From Haemaphysalis longicornis (taxonomy: Eukaryota; Arthropoda; Arachnida; Ixodida; Ixodidae), in assembly GCA_013339765.2 (NCBI GenBank), contig CM023453.1:26551868-26615867 (forward strand): a stretch of DNA of 64,000 nucleotides. The letters are read 5' to 3'. A program made the position numbers and the translations under genes. The notes under the pieces were generated by a model. The model had not been told where the DNA came from, did not search any database, and saw nothing but the letters and a program-made list of their open reading frames with translations. Every line of letters begins with the position of its first letter. The first letter of the stretch is position 1. Positions 32,936 to 43,117 of this stretch are shown in pieces.

Positions 32936-34840
32936 AAATTTCCCTAGATACATTATAGCATGGCTGTGTGAATTCCTGAAGGACAGGCAGTTCTGGTGTG
33001 TGAGGGGTAACATTTGTTCCTCTCAGCACTGGCAGAAAAGAGGTGTACCACAGGGAGCTGTCCTTTCGCCGGTTCTTTTTAATATCCTGTTAAGCTCGGT
33101 CCCTTTGGTTTCGGGTGTCAAGACTTATGTTTATGCCGACGATATCGCGTTTTTCGCGTCTGCTTCTGACATACACGAACTGTATGTATTAATGCAGTCG
33201 TATCTGAATACTTTAGATTCCTGGCTAGACAGCATCTCTCTCACTCTAAATGCCAGGAAATGCTCTGTGCTAGCTTTTCAGTCCACTTTTCCTTTAATAT
33301 CACTCTCTGTTACCGTCAGCACATCATACCCCAGGTTGATTCTTTAAAATACCTTGGGGTAGTATACACCAGCCAGCTTGACTGGAGTCCACATATAGAG
33401 CGTATAGCTACTAAAGGAGCACGTGCTGTGGGCATATTGAGGCGCCTCAGCCATAGAAAGAGGGCAATGCGCCGTGAATCTCTTCTGATGATTTACCGTA
33501 TGTACGTGCGGCCTATTTTAGAGTTCGGGTGTGCTCTATTCTCGGGTGCTGCTACGTATAAGATCCATGGCCTAGTTCTTCTGGAACGCCAGGCTCTTCG
33601 CTGCTGTTTAGGGCTACCTAAAAACACATCTAATGCGTTACTTTATTTGGAAGCCCGAGTTCCCCCCTGATACACCGATTTCGAATACTCACTGTGGATA
33701 CTTTCCTGAGAACCTATGACGCGGGGGTGAACAGGGCACAATTTATCTTTGTAGCTGAGCCAGCTGTGTTTTTGGCGGCCCAGTGGCCCAGGTCCTATCG
33801 ACCGCAAGTTACTCTAGCACAAAGCTTGGTGTCTCCATTAGGGGTTGCGCTCAATAACATACTTCCATCTCTTGATAGGGGTCATACGATAACGGTCAAC
33901 TTCCGGAAGATCTTTCCCCAAAATGCTAAAATGCTACCTGCCCGATTGCTCAATAGTATCCTACAAGATCATTTGGCCTCAATTCAGCAAGGTACTATCA
34001 TATATACAGATGCTTCTCAACGAGATGAAAAATCCGGAATAGGTATAGTTTCCTCTTCCCTAAATTGGTACTTTTCGGTTCGTCTGGTGGGTTATATCCC
34101 TATATTCTATGCGGAATTCTTGCCAATTGTCTTGGCACTACGTAAGCTTGACATATCGGTGTCGTCTCCACTTATAATTACAGATTCCCTATCCGTAGGC
34201 TTAGCCCTTTCTTCTCCTAAAGACTCACCTCTTCTACGGACATTTCGATCCCTTCTGCCACCTCATATTACTGAAGTTGACCTTCTTTGGGTCCCTGGGC
34301 ATGCGGGAATCACCTTTAATGAGACCGCAGATTCACTGGCAAGGGTAGCACTCTCCGGGCCTGTTGTCAATGTCTTTGAGACAACGCCTTTATTAGTAGC
34401 CGTAAGATTCCGCAGATTGTTGAAGCTGCAAGGGCAGCACGAATCAGTCTTATTGTCATTGCAAGATTTCTCTCATCTAAAATTCTCCTGGAATCCGAAT
34501 TGGTGCCCCTCACGCGACCTGGAGGCGATTGTAGCGAGCCTTCGATGTCGTGTGCCCCAGTTGAATAGATACCTCCACAGGTCTCGTCTGGCGCAGTCTG
34601 CCATGTGCAGTTACTGTAATGAAGAGTCTGTCGACCATTTCCTTTTGTCATGTTGACGATTTTCAAGCCTCAGACGTCAGCTCCTTGAAGTGCCGCTTCA
34701 TCGCCTGGGGGTTGGCATTATCAGTGCCGGCTCTCTTATCATTTGGGGCTTCAGAAACAGGATATTGCCGCCGGGATGTTTGTTCTGCTCTTCTGCGCTT
34801 CATAGAAAATTCCAAAAGATTTACAACCTAATTCGCATCT
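32936..34840 (+). mobile_element. 5'-truncated LINE: RT, RNase H, Cys/His C-terminus
   Basis: Coding runs over three frames. 32936-33347 has WLCEFLKDRQFWCVRGN, GVPQGAVLSPVLFNILL and YVYADDIAFF. 33260-33670 has DSLKYLGVVYTSQLDWSPH, MYVRPILEFGCALF and LERQALRCCLGLPKNTSN. 33694-34656 has a complete RNase H: IIYTDASQRD, the Glu of AEFLPIVLA, IITDSLSVGL and LLWVPGHAGITFNETADS, then CSYCNEESVDHFLLSC. Frame changes near 33300 and 33670 and a stop at ~34655 disable it. It is a close relative of the 23.6-kb fragment. The family is an RNase H-bearing LINE distinct from the 14.8-19.9 kb one. Confidence 0.85.
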
Positions 34841-35089
34841 TATTCTGGCACCTCACCTGAGCCCTCCAAAAGCATCCATTTCTGATTTTTTTTTTGTTAT
34901 TCTCCTCCTCCTCTCCCTTTCTTCTTCTTCTTCTCCTTGTTCTTCTTATTTTTCTTTATTTAGTTGTTTATTTATTTATTTCCTTTTTGTTTCAATATTG
35001 ACCAAATTCCAAACTCAATTCCTCCAACACAAGAAAAAAAAAAGGCTTCCAAATTTTTCTAATTTTCTTTGAATCATCCACCTAGGCAG
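34841..35089. other. Low-complexity T/C-rich spacer
   Basis: Pyrimidine-rich sequence with TTC, TTTA and CTC runs (34885-35000) between the LINE and unit copy C. It may be the LINE 3' UTR; no AATAAA-plus-tail signature is clear. Confidence 0.5.
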
Positions 35090-35117
35090 TAATCTCATTC
35101 GAATTAACGACTGATGT

Positions 35118-35930
35118 TTGGCCGATCCCCTGATTGGGTATGCGCCAATAATATCAGGGAACAACAACAACAACAACAACAACAACGATGTGCCTTCACC
35201 AAGACACATTACCATTATCATCATCAAGAGCAACATTAGAAGAAATGGAAGCAAGCCCCAACGGTCATGCTCACACCACCAGCCCGAGAAAAGGCATTCG
35301 AAGGTTCGCAGGCTTCGCCGCTGCACGCCGGAAACAAGAAACGAGGTCGTGGCTTCGCTCACATCGGACTTCTGGCACAGAACCACTACAAACGTCGTCT
35401 GGAGGCTGTTCGGTCAAGGCTCGACAGGGGTACGTGCACCGCGCGATTCCACTGCCCCGCCCACCTGCCCTGCCGAGGTGGAACATAGAACTGACGGGTA
35501 CGCCTACAACGGTGCAAAGCAAGTCCCTCCGATTATGGCAGCTAATGTAGATGCCTCTGGCCAACCGCTAGTTGTCAGTGAACAGGGCTTCGCCCACATG
35601 TCTGAACCTTCCGCCCTGAACGGCGCGGCATTCGACGCGCACGGAGGTGAGGACGCCCTTTCCGAAGAACCACTTTGGAAGCGTCGGCGCAGCAGCAAGG
35701 ACACCGACAATGACATCATTACTTCGCGCGGCGAAAAGTTGCGGACAGCAGACGCCGATTTCGCTGGTCCCCGAGAGAGCGGCGGCAAGTCCAGCTCCAA
35801 GTGGGCACAAGATGGATTGCGACCCCAAACACAGTGGACACCTACTAGTACTGCCATCCGCCCGTAGGGTGTCATCATTGAATATCGTGTTGCCCTCGAT
35901 CAATTCCAGGAAATGGACGCATATTGTAAT
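35118..35930 (+). pseudogene. Unrecognised protein of the unit family, copy C
   Basis: The 249-codon open frame (35118-35867) starts LADPLIGYAPIISG followed by a polyasparagine run from the AAC repeat. The family blocks appear in different frames: EEMEASPNGHAH (35245 on), REKAFEGSQASPLHAGNKK (35288 on), then HRTDGYAYNGAKQ, SGQPLVVSEQGFAHMSEP, GEDALSEEPLWKRRRSSKD, and finally VIIEYRVALDQF near 35875. Thus at least two frame changes exist. The C-terminal half is the best preserved of the three copies. Function unknown; no signal peptide or membrane segment is seen. Confidence 0.6.
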
Positions 35931-36202
35931 GCACAGATGTTTTTGTTCGCTTTGTTCGAAAATCCTTCCGTTAATCTAAACATATTGCAAGCTTATCGCA
36001 TACAATCTGGCTAGAACAATAAGGAGCAACCATAGAGGCATGGCTTTGCCTAGTGCTTAAACGACTAGGAATTTGAAAGCTATTACGCTTGTGTTAATAA
36101 AAAAACACGATTGTACTATTTGATATGAAGCAAATATGTATAGAGGCTTTTAACAGCAGAGCTGTTTAAGGTTTCAGTTCCGCCGTGGAGCGTTACCAGA
36201 AA

Positions 36203-36628
36203 CGCAGTGTCTAGAGTGCCGTCCGACGGCACTTAGCTGATGGTTGCAGGCATGGCTAGAGTGCCGTCCGACGTCGTTCGAATATTTAACACTATAGGAT
36301 AGCACCGGTCAGAGAGTCTGTCGTTGTTGTGTAGAAGATCCGTCTTACCTTCTTGATGCCAAAGTCGGTGGTTCCAGACCGGCCTCGTTTTTTTTTTTTT
36401 CATTATTTAATTGAAGTGTAATTTTTATGCCTTAGGTTAGTTTTGGTGTTTTAAATGATTTCTTTGTGTGCGTTAGGTTATCTTATGTTATGTTTAGGTT
36501 AGGTTGCCTTGCTTTAAGTTATCTAGAGCGATGTACTGCCAGACGCGGCAATTTTGCCACAAAACGCCGGTGGACGTCGATACAGTGAAGTGCTTATAAT
36601 ACCGTCGGACGGCACTCTAGACACGGCC
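36203..36628. mobile_element. TIR element with 9-bp TSD (Mutator-like size)
   Basis: Flanking duplications TACCAGAAA at 36194-36202 and 36629-36637 are identical. The 5' end is CGCAGTGTCTAGAGTGCCGT and the 3' end read inward is GGCCGTGTCTAGAGTGCCGT, so the terminal bases differ slightly but ~22 bp match. A third internal copy of CTAGAGTGCCGTCCGACG starts near 36249. A 9-bp duplication is characteristic of Mutator-like elements; assignment is by size only. The interior contains the SINE-like segment at 36290-36395 and TTAGGTTA words. Confidence 0.72.
36290..36510 (+). mobile_element. SINE-like segment with TTAGGTTA-rich tail
   Basis: A-box-like GGATAGCACCGGTCAGAG and B-box-like GGTGGTTCCAGACC are spaced for a pol III promoter with a long variable region, followed by a T run (36389-36401). 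Downstream are TTAGGTTAG, GCGTTAGGTTATC and TTTAGGTTAGGTTGCC. The layout resembles the element at 48190-48560 on the other strand. It lies within the 9-bp-TSD element. Confidence 0.4.
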
Positions 36629-37885
36629 TACCAGAAAACTCAGCCCAGCCGAGCGCACGTGAGCGCACGCCTCGTAAGGAGTGCTCAGCGTCGTCCAGGC
36701 TTGCGCGTGGGCTTGCACCACGGGAGGAGCTCGCAAAAACGATGCCAAAAAAATACTGAACGCACGTGACCGTGCGCCTTGTGAGCAGCGCCCGACGTCG
36801 GCCAGCTCGACCTTGGAGAACACTATGCCCAGCGTTTGTGGCGTGATCTCTCGCGTGCTGTTCTCCTCGCCACTTCACGAACGTTCGCGCCTGACGTGGG
36901 GAGCACAGATGTCGAGCTCACGCTACAGAAGCCGAGTTTGCGAAGACGATTGCCTCTGGTTCTAGCGCGTGCTAAGCTCCATTTTAGGAGAGACCTGAAA
37001 GGCTGCGGACAAAACGATCTGGGCCTGCCAGGCATGGAGAACTTTCAGCGGCAAGTCTGGAAATTCATGCGAGGGGCAGCAGCTGGGTCTCCGACGAAGG
37101 GAGAGGGACCGCCAGCTCTGCTGTTTTCCAGCCTTGCACCACTAGTGCAAACTGCGCCATTTTTTTTCTGAATAAATTCATTTCGAACGAAAGAGGGCCC
37201 TGTCTATAGATCATTTTCTTACTAGACCAATAAGGAGCGGGAATAACCACTTTCTGGGTGAATACTGAAGTCACGAATACAGTCATAGGAGCCGTCTTAC
37301 TATCTCCCTGCTGCTTCGTGGTATTCCGTGGTTTCGGAAAGCAAACGTCGTCCTTTGTGAAGAGTTTCTTTCAGTGGGAATGTATGTGCATCTGCATTGT
37401 ACCAAGTGCGATAGAGGAACGGCTCAACTAACTCTGTTCCAGCTCAATAAAAACGTTTTCACCGCCACCTTCCTTTTCTTCCTCCCTTTTTTTCCGTATT
37501 TGGCCACGCAAGAGACGTCATGCATACAAATTGCCGCTCGATCTCCCAGCCCGTTATTTTGTTCGCTGGCACACCCCCATCGTGTCAGCGTCGCCTCTTC
37601 TTTCTCGCACTGCTGACAAAAGAAAAGCCGACAATTCAACAGACGCCCCAGGCATCCGCACGTGCGAATATCTGGCGACGCAAGAGACAGGAAACAGCAT
37701 TTCGCAAGCAGCACGCGCCGGTGAGATCCCGTAGTCCTGCACGCCGGAGACTAAGGCCGTATACGACTAGCGACTCAGCTCGAGACTTTCGGTCTAGTTA
37801 TTAAAGCGAACACAGGAAGCAAAAGCAGTAACAACACAACAGGGGACGTGGCACGGACAGAAACAGCAGACGAGGCGAGTCCTCT

Positions 37886-38150
37886 TTTAGGGGCGAAGCA
37901 CCGTAGGACCTCGCTCTATCCGGGACTTGGCGTCCGTGTACACAGTGTTGCGCATGCGCGAGGAGCATTGGATTGGATTGGATTGAATTGGATTGGATTG
38001 GATTGAATTGAATTGTATCGGATTGGATTGGATTGGAATTGTATATACTGTACACACGCGTTGTCACTCATTTACATGCGCGAGTGGGCAATGCCACGGG
38101 TGATTTACGTAGAACGATCCTCAGTGCTTCGCCCACTCAGCATGATTCAC
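37886..38150 (+). mobile_element. MITE-like repeat with ATTGG pentamer array
   Basis: The left end is TTTTAGGGGCGAAGCACCGT and the right end near 38129 is AGTGCTTCGCCCACTC, giving inverted GGGCGAAGCA-type ends. Between lie CGTCCGTGTACAC, CGCATGCGCGAGGAGC and an imperfect GGATTGGATT/GAATT array (37972-38036). The inverse copy at 43118-43476 has the same order of parts. No coding capacity. Confidence 0.6.
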
Positions 38151-38404
38151 TTCGCGTGGATTTTTTGCTACTGCGCTTGTTTTCTGTGTGGCTATGGAGC
38201 AACACGCCCGAACCTTCCCCCTTCTATTAAAGCGAAGCTTTCTTTGCCTCACTGATAGCGACTGTACGCGAAAATGCACTGGAGAAAAGCAGACTTTCTC
38301 TGAAGATGATGATGATCGCGGGCGACATTAGAGATGGTGAAAACGCGAAGCTTTCTCTAGTCGAAGGGACATTCCTTCAAAGTAAGTCCGAAGTCAAAGT
38401 CCAA
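38151..38404. other. Unassigned stretch with TTAAAGCGAAGCTT end
   Basis: Contains TTAAAGCGAAGCTTTCTTTG near 38226, resembling the ends of the insertion at 30790-31220, and a short GATGATGATGATC run. No element can be bounded here. Confidence 0.35.
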
Positions 38405-38825
38405 AATCGGAATTGTTACGCCCAAAACGCACTGTAAGAAAGCCAACTCACACAATGAGTTTCTACAAAGGCCCACCAAGCGCAGGCCAAAACTTTAATC
38501 CCTGGACGATGTCCCCGAGTGGTTACGCGCCAAACACTTCAAGGCCATCACTATCCTCAAAGTCCAAACTCAGACGACAACGAATTAATCCCTCACGAGA
38601 TTCAACTTTGGTTCCACTCAGTTCGCGGCGGAAGCTTCGCGTTTCAACCCCCTTTGATGTTAGACAAAGGAGCTTTAAATTTTGCGTTCTATCGAGGCAC
38701 CCGCATCCTCCCGTCTATCCTTCGGGAATGTGATGGACAGAAAGGTCTAACAATAAAAATTCAAAGAGGCACCTGGGACTACCTAGGTATTGTATTGCGA
38801 AAACATTACATTATATTTTAAGCAA
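38405..38825 (+). other. Unrecognised overlapping frames
   Basis: Two overlapping plus frames, 38413-38733 (106 codons) and 38519-38821 (100 codons). The second contains QLWFHSVRGGSFAFQPPLML and ALNFAFYRGTRILPS, which look protein-like, but no domain is recognised and no repeat copy was found. It could be a decayed exon or element fragment. 38826-39030 adds a CAT-rich microsatellite (38957-38980). Confidence 0.3.
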
Positions 38826-39031
38826 TGCGATGGTAAACACATTTTTACTTCATACAGAAGTCATGAGTCATGACGGGTCGTCGAAGGTCCATCGCAGTGT
38901 ATAGAGCACCGATGAAAGTTTTGCCACATTATACAATCATGACAGTGAGTGTTCTCCCATCATCATCATCATCACCATCATAATCATTATGATTCTTTTC
39001 CTTTGCATCGTTTTCTGGTCTCCGGTAAATT

Positions 39032-39034
<3 letters not shown>

Positions 39035-39103
<69 letters not shown>
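39035..39103. repeat. GA/CT dinucleotide microsatellite
   Basis: 69 bp of uninterrupted GA on plus. On minus it is a CT tail beginning 6 bp after AATAAA (39115-39110) of the LINE fragment at 39104-40410, so it marks that retrotransposon's 3' end. Confidence 0.95.
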
Positions 39104-39105
<2 letters not shown>

Positions 39106-40410
39106 AATGTTTATTGAAAAGGAGAAGAGGTCGGCCTGAGAAATTGACCTTCGGCCTTCTACTTCCCTCTGGGGGGAGGGTACTGGGGACAGAAAGAGAA
39201 AGGAATGAATATGGAAGGTATGGGAAATGACAATGAAAGCGACAAATGAACTATGTACAAGCAGTAAAACCAATAAACGTCTCACGTACAACGGCGCGCT
39301 GAATCAGATCACTACAGTTCACTTTTCAGCACATGACTACCATCCATGAAAAAAAAAGAAAAAAAAAGAAACTGCTCAGACATTATTTTGCAGTCTGTTC
39401 AATTTTGTCGCAAGCTAGAGCCCGGAATCCAGAGAGGAGTCACCAAGAAATGTAAGCAGGGCTTTAACGGCTAGGCTTTGCTTCCTGTTGTCAGCCCACG
39501 TGCCCAAAATATTTTGTTCGGACAGAGGGCGAGTGTCCAAGCGTAGTAAAGCTGTCTCAAGGTTCATTCGCTCACTAGAGTACGATAGTCTAGAGTACTA
39601 GAGTAGATTTGCGCTAAGCAAATGTTCGATAGTCTCAGGACAACCGCGCAGAAGGCAGTCTGGGCTGTCCTCTCGTCCGATTGTGTGAAGATAGTTCCGA
39701 GTCAATGCTACTCCAAGACGCAGCCTGCGTAGCAATGTCTCTTGACTTCAGCGAAGACGAGGGGCATGACTGACCCAGAACTTGCACTCTGGATGGAGCT
39801 TGTGAAGGCGTTCATGTCGATTCTGCGGGTCCGATGAATGCAAAGCTGCAGCTTGTTTACGTGCTCCGTAGAGTATCGCGTTAGCATCCTGCCTTGTGAT
39901 CGGTGTAGACAGGAGAGTTCCATTGTGGTGTGCCTGCTTGGCTTCTGCATCCACCAACTCATTTCCAGCGATGTCACAGTGACTTGGTATCCACTGAAAC
40001 ACCACCGTGTGGCCCTTTTCATTCAACTCTTTAAACAGGATAGCGACATCAGTGGTCAACTGATCGTACAAGCCTCGCTTCATTGAGTACCTTAGTACCT
40101 GCAGCGCTGGTTTGCAGTCACAAAAGATAATCCACTGCTGTGGCCTTTCACAAGAAATGGTGCGGAGCGCTTCGCGTAAACCGACCAGTTCTGCTGCGGT
40201 AGACGACGTCCTGTAAGCAATCTTGAAACGTTGGGTCAGGTCCTTCCCAGGCATAACCACTGCCGGGATGGTCAAACGTCGTAGTCTTCCCAACATATAC
40301 TCTATTAGCATAAACGGGCTTTCTTGCTTGTGTAAATAGCATGCATAGATTATTACTGTATGCCTGAGTACACGTCTCAAAGTGTTTAAATCGAAGACCA
40401 CCACGCGCTA
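39104..40410 (-). mobile_element. LINE 3' part: RNase H and C-terminus
   Basis: The minus frame 40404-39748 carries RNase H motifs: the Glu of TAAELVGLREAL, IIFCDCKPALQVL and VVFQWIPSHCDIAGNELVDAE. The first catalytic Asp region is absent or decayed. Downstream (39740-39600) a decayed Cys/His segment follows (DCLLRGCPETIEHLLSANL in another frame). The 3' UTR ends with AATAAA at 39115-39110 and the CT tail. The 5' end is truncated near 40410. Stops near 39745 show decay. Confidence 0.8.
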
Positions 40411-40599
40411 GCTAGATCAACTTTTTAAGATGCGTGTCAGATTCGCATACTGAAAAAAACCTGAGTTTTAACCACAGACCACCTTTTTTTTTTTTTTTTT
40501 TTTGAAATCGCCATCAACGTTTATCTGTCTCTCACAGATCCATCACGTTTCCAAACTGTTTTTTATTATTATTATGGCGATAGTATGCCCGTCGGCATA
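40411..40599. other. Spacer with T run
   Basis: A 21-bp T run (40483-40503) and an ATT-type repeat (40561-40575). The latter, on minus, reads ATAATAATAATAAAAAAC and could be the tail of the LINE fragment beginning at 40600. Confidence 0.4.
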
Positions 40600-41020
40600 A
40601 ATACTACAAGTATAGGTGAACTCCCGTTACGCGAAGAAACGCAAGGAGGGAGCGATGGTGGGATCCCCATGTCCACCGATGAAGATCAGGTGGTCTGCCA
40701 GGGTGGAGGCCTGTGCCTCGAAGGTGTCGTGTTCTGGTCGCTCATAATGAAGGGCACGTCCACAGCAAATGTTCAGTGTCCGCATCTTCGGCAGGAGCCG
40801 TGCAAAAGGGGCAGTTCTGTGCGAACGGGGCGTGGTAGCGTGGGGGCCACCCCCGGGTAACAGCGGGAGAGGCGGCTACACCAACACGAAGTCTTCGCAG
40901 CAAGACCTCCTCCCAGCGAGCGAGTCTGCTAGGGAGGCGCTTTGCTTATTTAGAAGGCGATGATTTGTAGCCACTGTTGTCATGTCAAGGGGATTATGCA
41001 CGTTAACACTGTATGCTTGC
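40600..41020 (-). mobile_element. LINE ORF2 C-terminal fragment
   Basis: Minus translation gives LADSLAGRRSCCEDFVLV-type and RVGVAASPAVTRGW segments, then the Cys/His motif CPFCTAPAEDADTEHLLWTC. A frame change follows and the protein continues DHLIFIGGHGDP to about 40600. It belongs to the RNase H LINE group by its C-terminus. RT and RNase H are absent. Confidence 0.6.
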
Positions 41021-41028
41021 CCCTTTTC

Positions 41029-41110
41029 GAGGAGGAGGAGGAGGAGGAGTAGCCTTTATTGTGGCAGGAAGACTCGACACATTTTGCTGTCCGACTAACT
41101 TGCTATTAGT
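41029..41110 (-). mobile_element. LINE 3' end with CTC tail
   Basis: On minus, GTCTTCCTGCCACAATAAAG (AATAAA at 41060-41055) is followed by GCTACTCCTCCTCCTCCTCC down to 41029. It is separate from the coding fragment immediately downstream on the same strand, so two LINE ends lie in tandem. Coding sequence is not visible upstream of it. Confidence 0.5.
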
Positions 41111-41960
41111 ATTGTTCATGACCAAACACCAAATTCATTGTGGACACTGTTGTACCAAGTCGATATATCTCCCCTTATACAAGTCGCCTGGGCTCTTAAC
41201 GTATATAAAGAAATAAAATAAATTTTATTCTCCTCGCAGAAACGAGAGGTTTCTGCTGCACTTGACACGCCAACCCTTTTCCTCCCTCCCCCTCCCACCA
41301 CACACCTCTTTCCTCTTCTCCTCCCGCTCCTCCCATGATGATTACAGTGCAGGTATTTGCAATAAGCAAGACGTTGAGAATGCGGATTTAACTCCCTCCG
41401 GACCACTCATTTTTGCTTGAGTTTTAAGTTTAGTTTTTCCGGCGAAACCGCGCGTTTTTAACACCGCGGTTAATGCACTATTCTAACTATTGTTCCACCG
41501 ATACCAAAGTGCTATATTCTGTACCGCAGAACAGCTACAACAACGTTGACGGTTTTTCGCACAATGGAGAACTTAGAGTCCACGCGGTGCGTCCTATCTA
41601 GGCGGGGCCGGGCCACAAGTGGTTGATTTGACACGCAGGCAGGCAGGCGAACAGGCAGGCAGGCTAGCCTTTTCACGCTTAGGTATACACCCTAACAAAG
41701 ACTATAGACTTTAAAATCCTAAATCTGAAAACATGAAGATGCGGGAGGGTTTAGCGTGTGACAAAAAGTATAATTATACAATTATGCGGTATTCGTACAA
41801 AGACAGAAAAAAGGTAGCATAGCACTGATACGAGCCCACTGGGCCACTGCTGCTGCTAGGGTGAATAGTGCAGGATGTTTACAAAAGTCAGTGAACCATC
41901 CAGCTGATGCGGGTGGCTTGCCGCTCCGAGAACAGTGGGAGAATCTGAACCACCGGTCTT
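41111..41960. other. Unassigned stretch
   Basis: No supported gene. It includes a pyrimidine-rich tract (41275-41330) and a GCAG-type microsatellite (AGGCAGGCAGGCGAACAGG, 41635-41668). Confidence 0.45.
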
Positions 41961-41964
41961 ATGA

Positions 41965-42330
41965 GCTACACGCATCTTCGTGAAAACGGCCAGGACTCCG
42001 ACACTCAGCCTCATCTCCACCGATGAGGATGCGGCTCTCGTGGAGAAGGCAGTGAGGAGCCTGGACTAAGTCGTCCACGACTGGTCGAAGCAGGCAGACA
42101 GGGCAGTCTTTCTGGAAAAACACCCCGAAGGATAAATGCGGCGACATCAAGCCACGGAGGTTACCGGATTGGCTGATGGAGCAGTGGCTTGTGAAATGAC
42201 ACTGCCCGAAAATGGGGATGATGAAAGAGTGTCGGTGAGAGGTCGGTTTTGCGCTGGACCAAGATGGCGCCGATGACGAGAACCAGACAGTCGCCGGCGC
42301 AATGCCGACCCCTATGCAGGCACAGGGGTA
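41965..42330 (-). mobile_element. Possible LINE C-terminal remnant
   Basis: The minus frame (42378-41959) contains KDCPVCLLRPVVDDLVQAPH and LLHESRILIGGDEAE, reminiscent of the Cys/His and following segment of the LINE at 40.6-41.0 kb (CPFCTAP..., LIFIGGHGD). The N-terminal part has no similarity I recognise. Low confidence because the Cys/His spacing is degraded. Confidence 0.33.
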
Positions 42331-42538
42331 GAAGCACAGTCGTGCCGCAGAAGATAAATTTATCTTGGACGGTTGCAACCTAGATCACGGCTATGCAACG
42401 AGCCGTCTGCATAATACTTGAGAGCTAGCGGTTGTGCCCAACGGGAGAAACCTCTCGAGCCATGAATGCAATCAGGCAGCCAGCGAGAAAATTTCCGCAT
42501 TACTCGACCCGGCTCCGGCTTGGTATTCACGAGATAGC
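42328..42538 (-). repeat. 211-bp inverted repeat, left arm
   Basis: Reverse complement of 43661-43871 with few differences. Common words read along the right arm are GCTATCTCGTGAATGCC, GGAGCCGGGTCGAGTAATGC, GGCTCGAGAGGTTTCTCCCG and GTGATCTAGGTTGCAACC. The two arms bound 1122 bp. Both strands of each arm are open (SRWLPDCIHGSRGFSRWAQP on one, ETSRAMNAIRQPARKFPHY on the other), so frame conservation alone does not identify a coding strand. Confidence 0.8.
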
Positions 42539-43117
42539 CCGCAGCTCTGCATGGAGAGCTGCGGTTTGTTCCGCTGCTGCGGCTGGCCACCACCCTCGGC
42601 ACGCATTAGGGAAGCCTGGGGACCCTCGCACATTTTGGCAGCGTCGACCGCTCAAAACACGGCCGTTGGGGACGTTGCTTGCTTCTTCTTCTTCAGCTTC
42701 TTCCTCATATTCTTATCTTCCGCTACCAGGCTGCGAAAAGTCGCTGTAATTGATAGGCAAGCCATAATTATTGGGAAATTCTGGATTTTATCGCAGTCCG
42801 CTTTAAGCCATTTAATGCCGTTGTTTTGCGCCCGGAAAAATAAATTAAATCAATGATTTTAAGGGGCACAATTATCGCTTCAGTCCTGGCCAATTCATGT
42901 GGGTTCGTGCCGAAGGCTTCAAAAAGAATCCCCATCATAATTATTTACCTTGCTACGCTGGTTAAGCAGTTAAATTCCTACCGCGGTAATTATTTATTCA
43001 ACTATAATAGTTAATGCATTCTTAAAATAAATTGGTTATTCAAAATTAGCCGTAAAGCAAATAATTAAGTTATTAATAAATCAAAAAAGAAAATTCACAC
43101 ATCTCCGCGAAGTTACT

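Larger units (their letters stand above)
36165..37200 (+). repeat. Dispersed repeat R2 inserted in copy C
   Basis: Shares blocks with 49290-49850: CAGGCTTGCGCGTGGGCTT, AGGAGCTC, CTGTTTTCCAGCCTTGCACC (CTGTTTTTCCAGCCTTGCACC at 49779) and AGTGCAAACTGCGCCA. It splits unit copy C, so it is younger than that copy. No terminal repeats or domain could be identified. A TIR element lies inside (36203-36628). Open frames on both strands are composition-driven. Confidence 0.5.
35090..37800 (+). repeat. 2.5-kb unit family, copy C, interrupted
   Basis: The 5' module has TTGGCCGATCCCCTGATTGG, a run of AAC (35161-35187) and CGATGTGCCTTCACCAAGAC. The protein frame follows, then trailer to ~36165. Trailer sequence of copy A resumes at ~37205 (ATAGATCATTTTC) and runs through GACGTCATGCATAC, CACACCCCCATCGTG and GGCATCCGCACGTGCG to ~37800. 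The intervening ~1.04 kb is another repeat (36165-37200), itself holding a TIR element (36203-36628). So three insertion levels are visible. Confidence 0.65.

Noticed and set aside
36440..36510. Interstitial telomere array (TTAGG)n
   Set aside because: Only a few scattered TTAGGTTA words, no tandem TTAGG run; treated as tail sequence of a SINE-like element.
38949..39230. His-rich and Arg/Glu-repeat frame
   Set aside because: Arises from CAT and GA microsatellites flanking a LINE tail.
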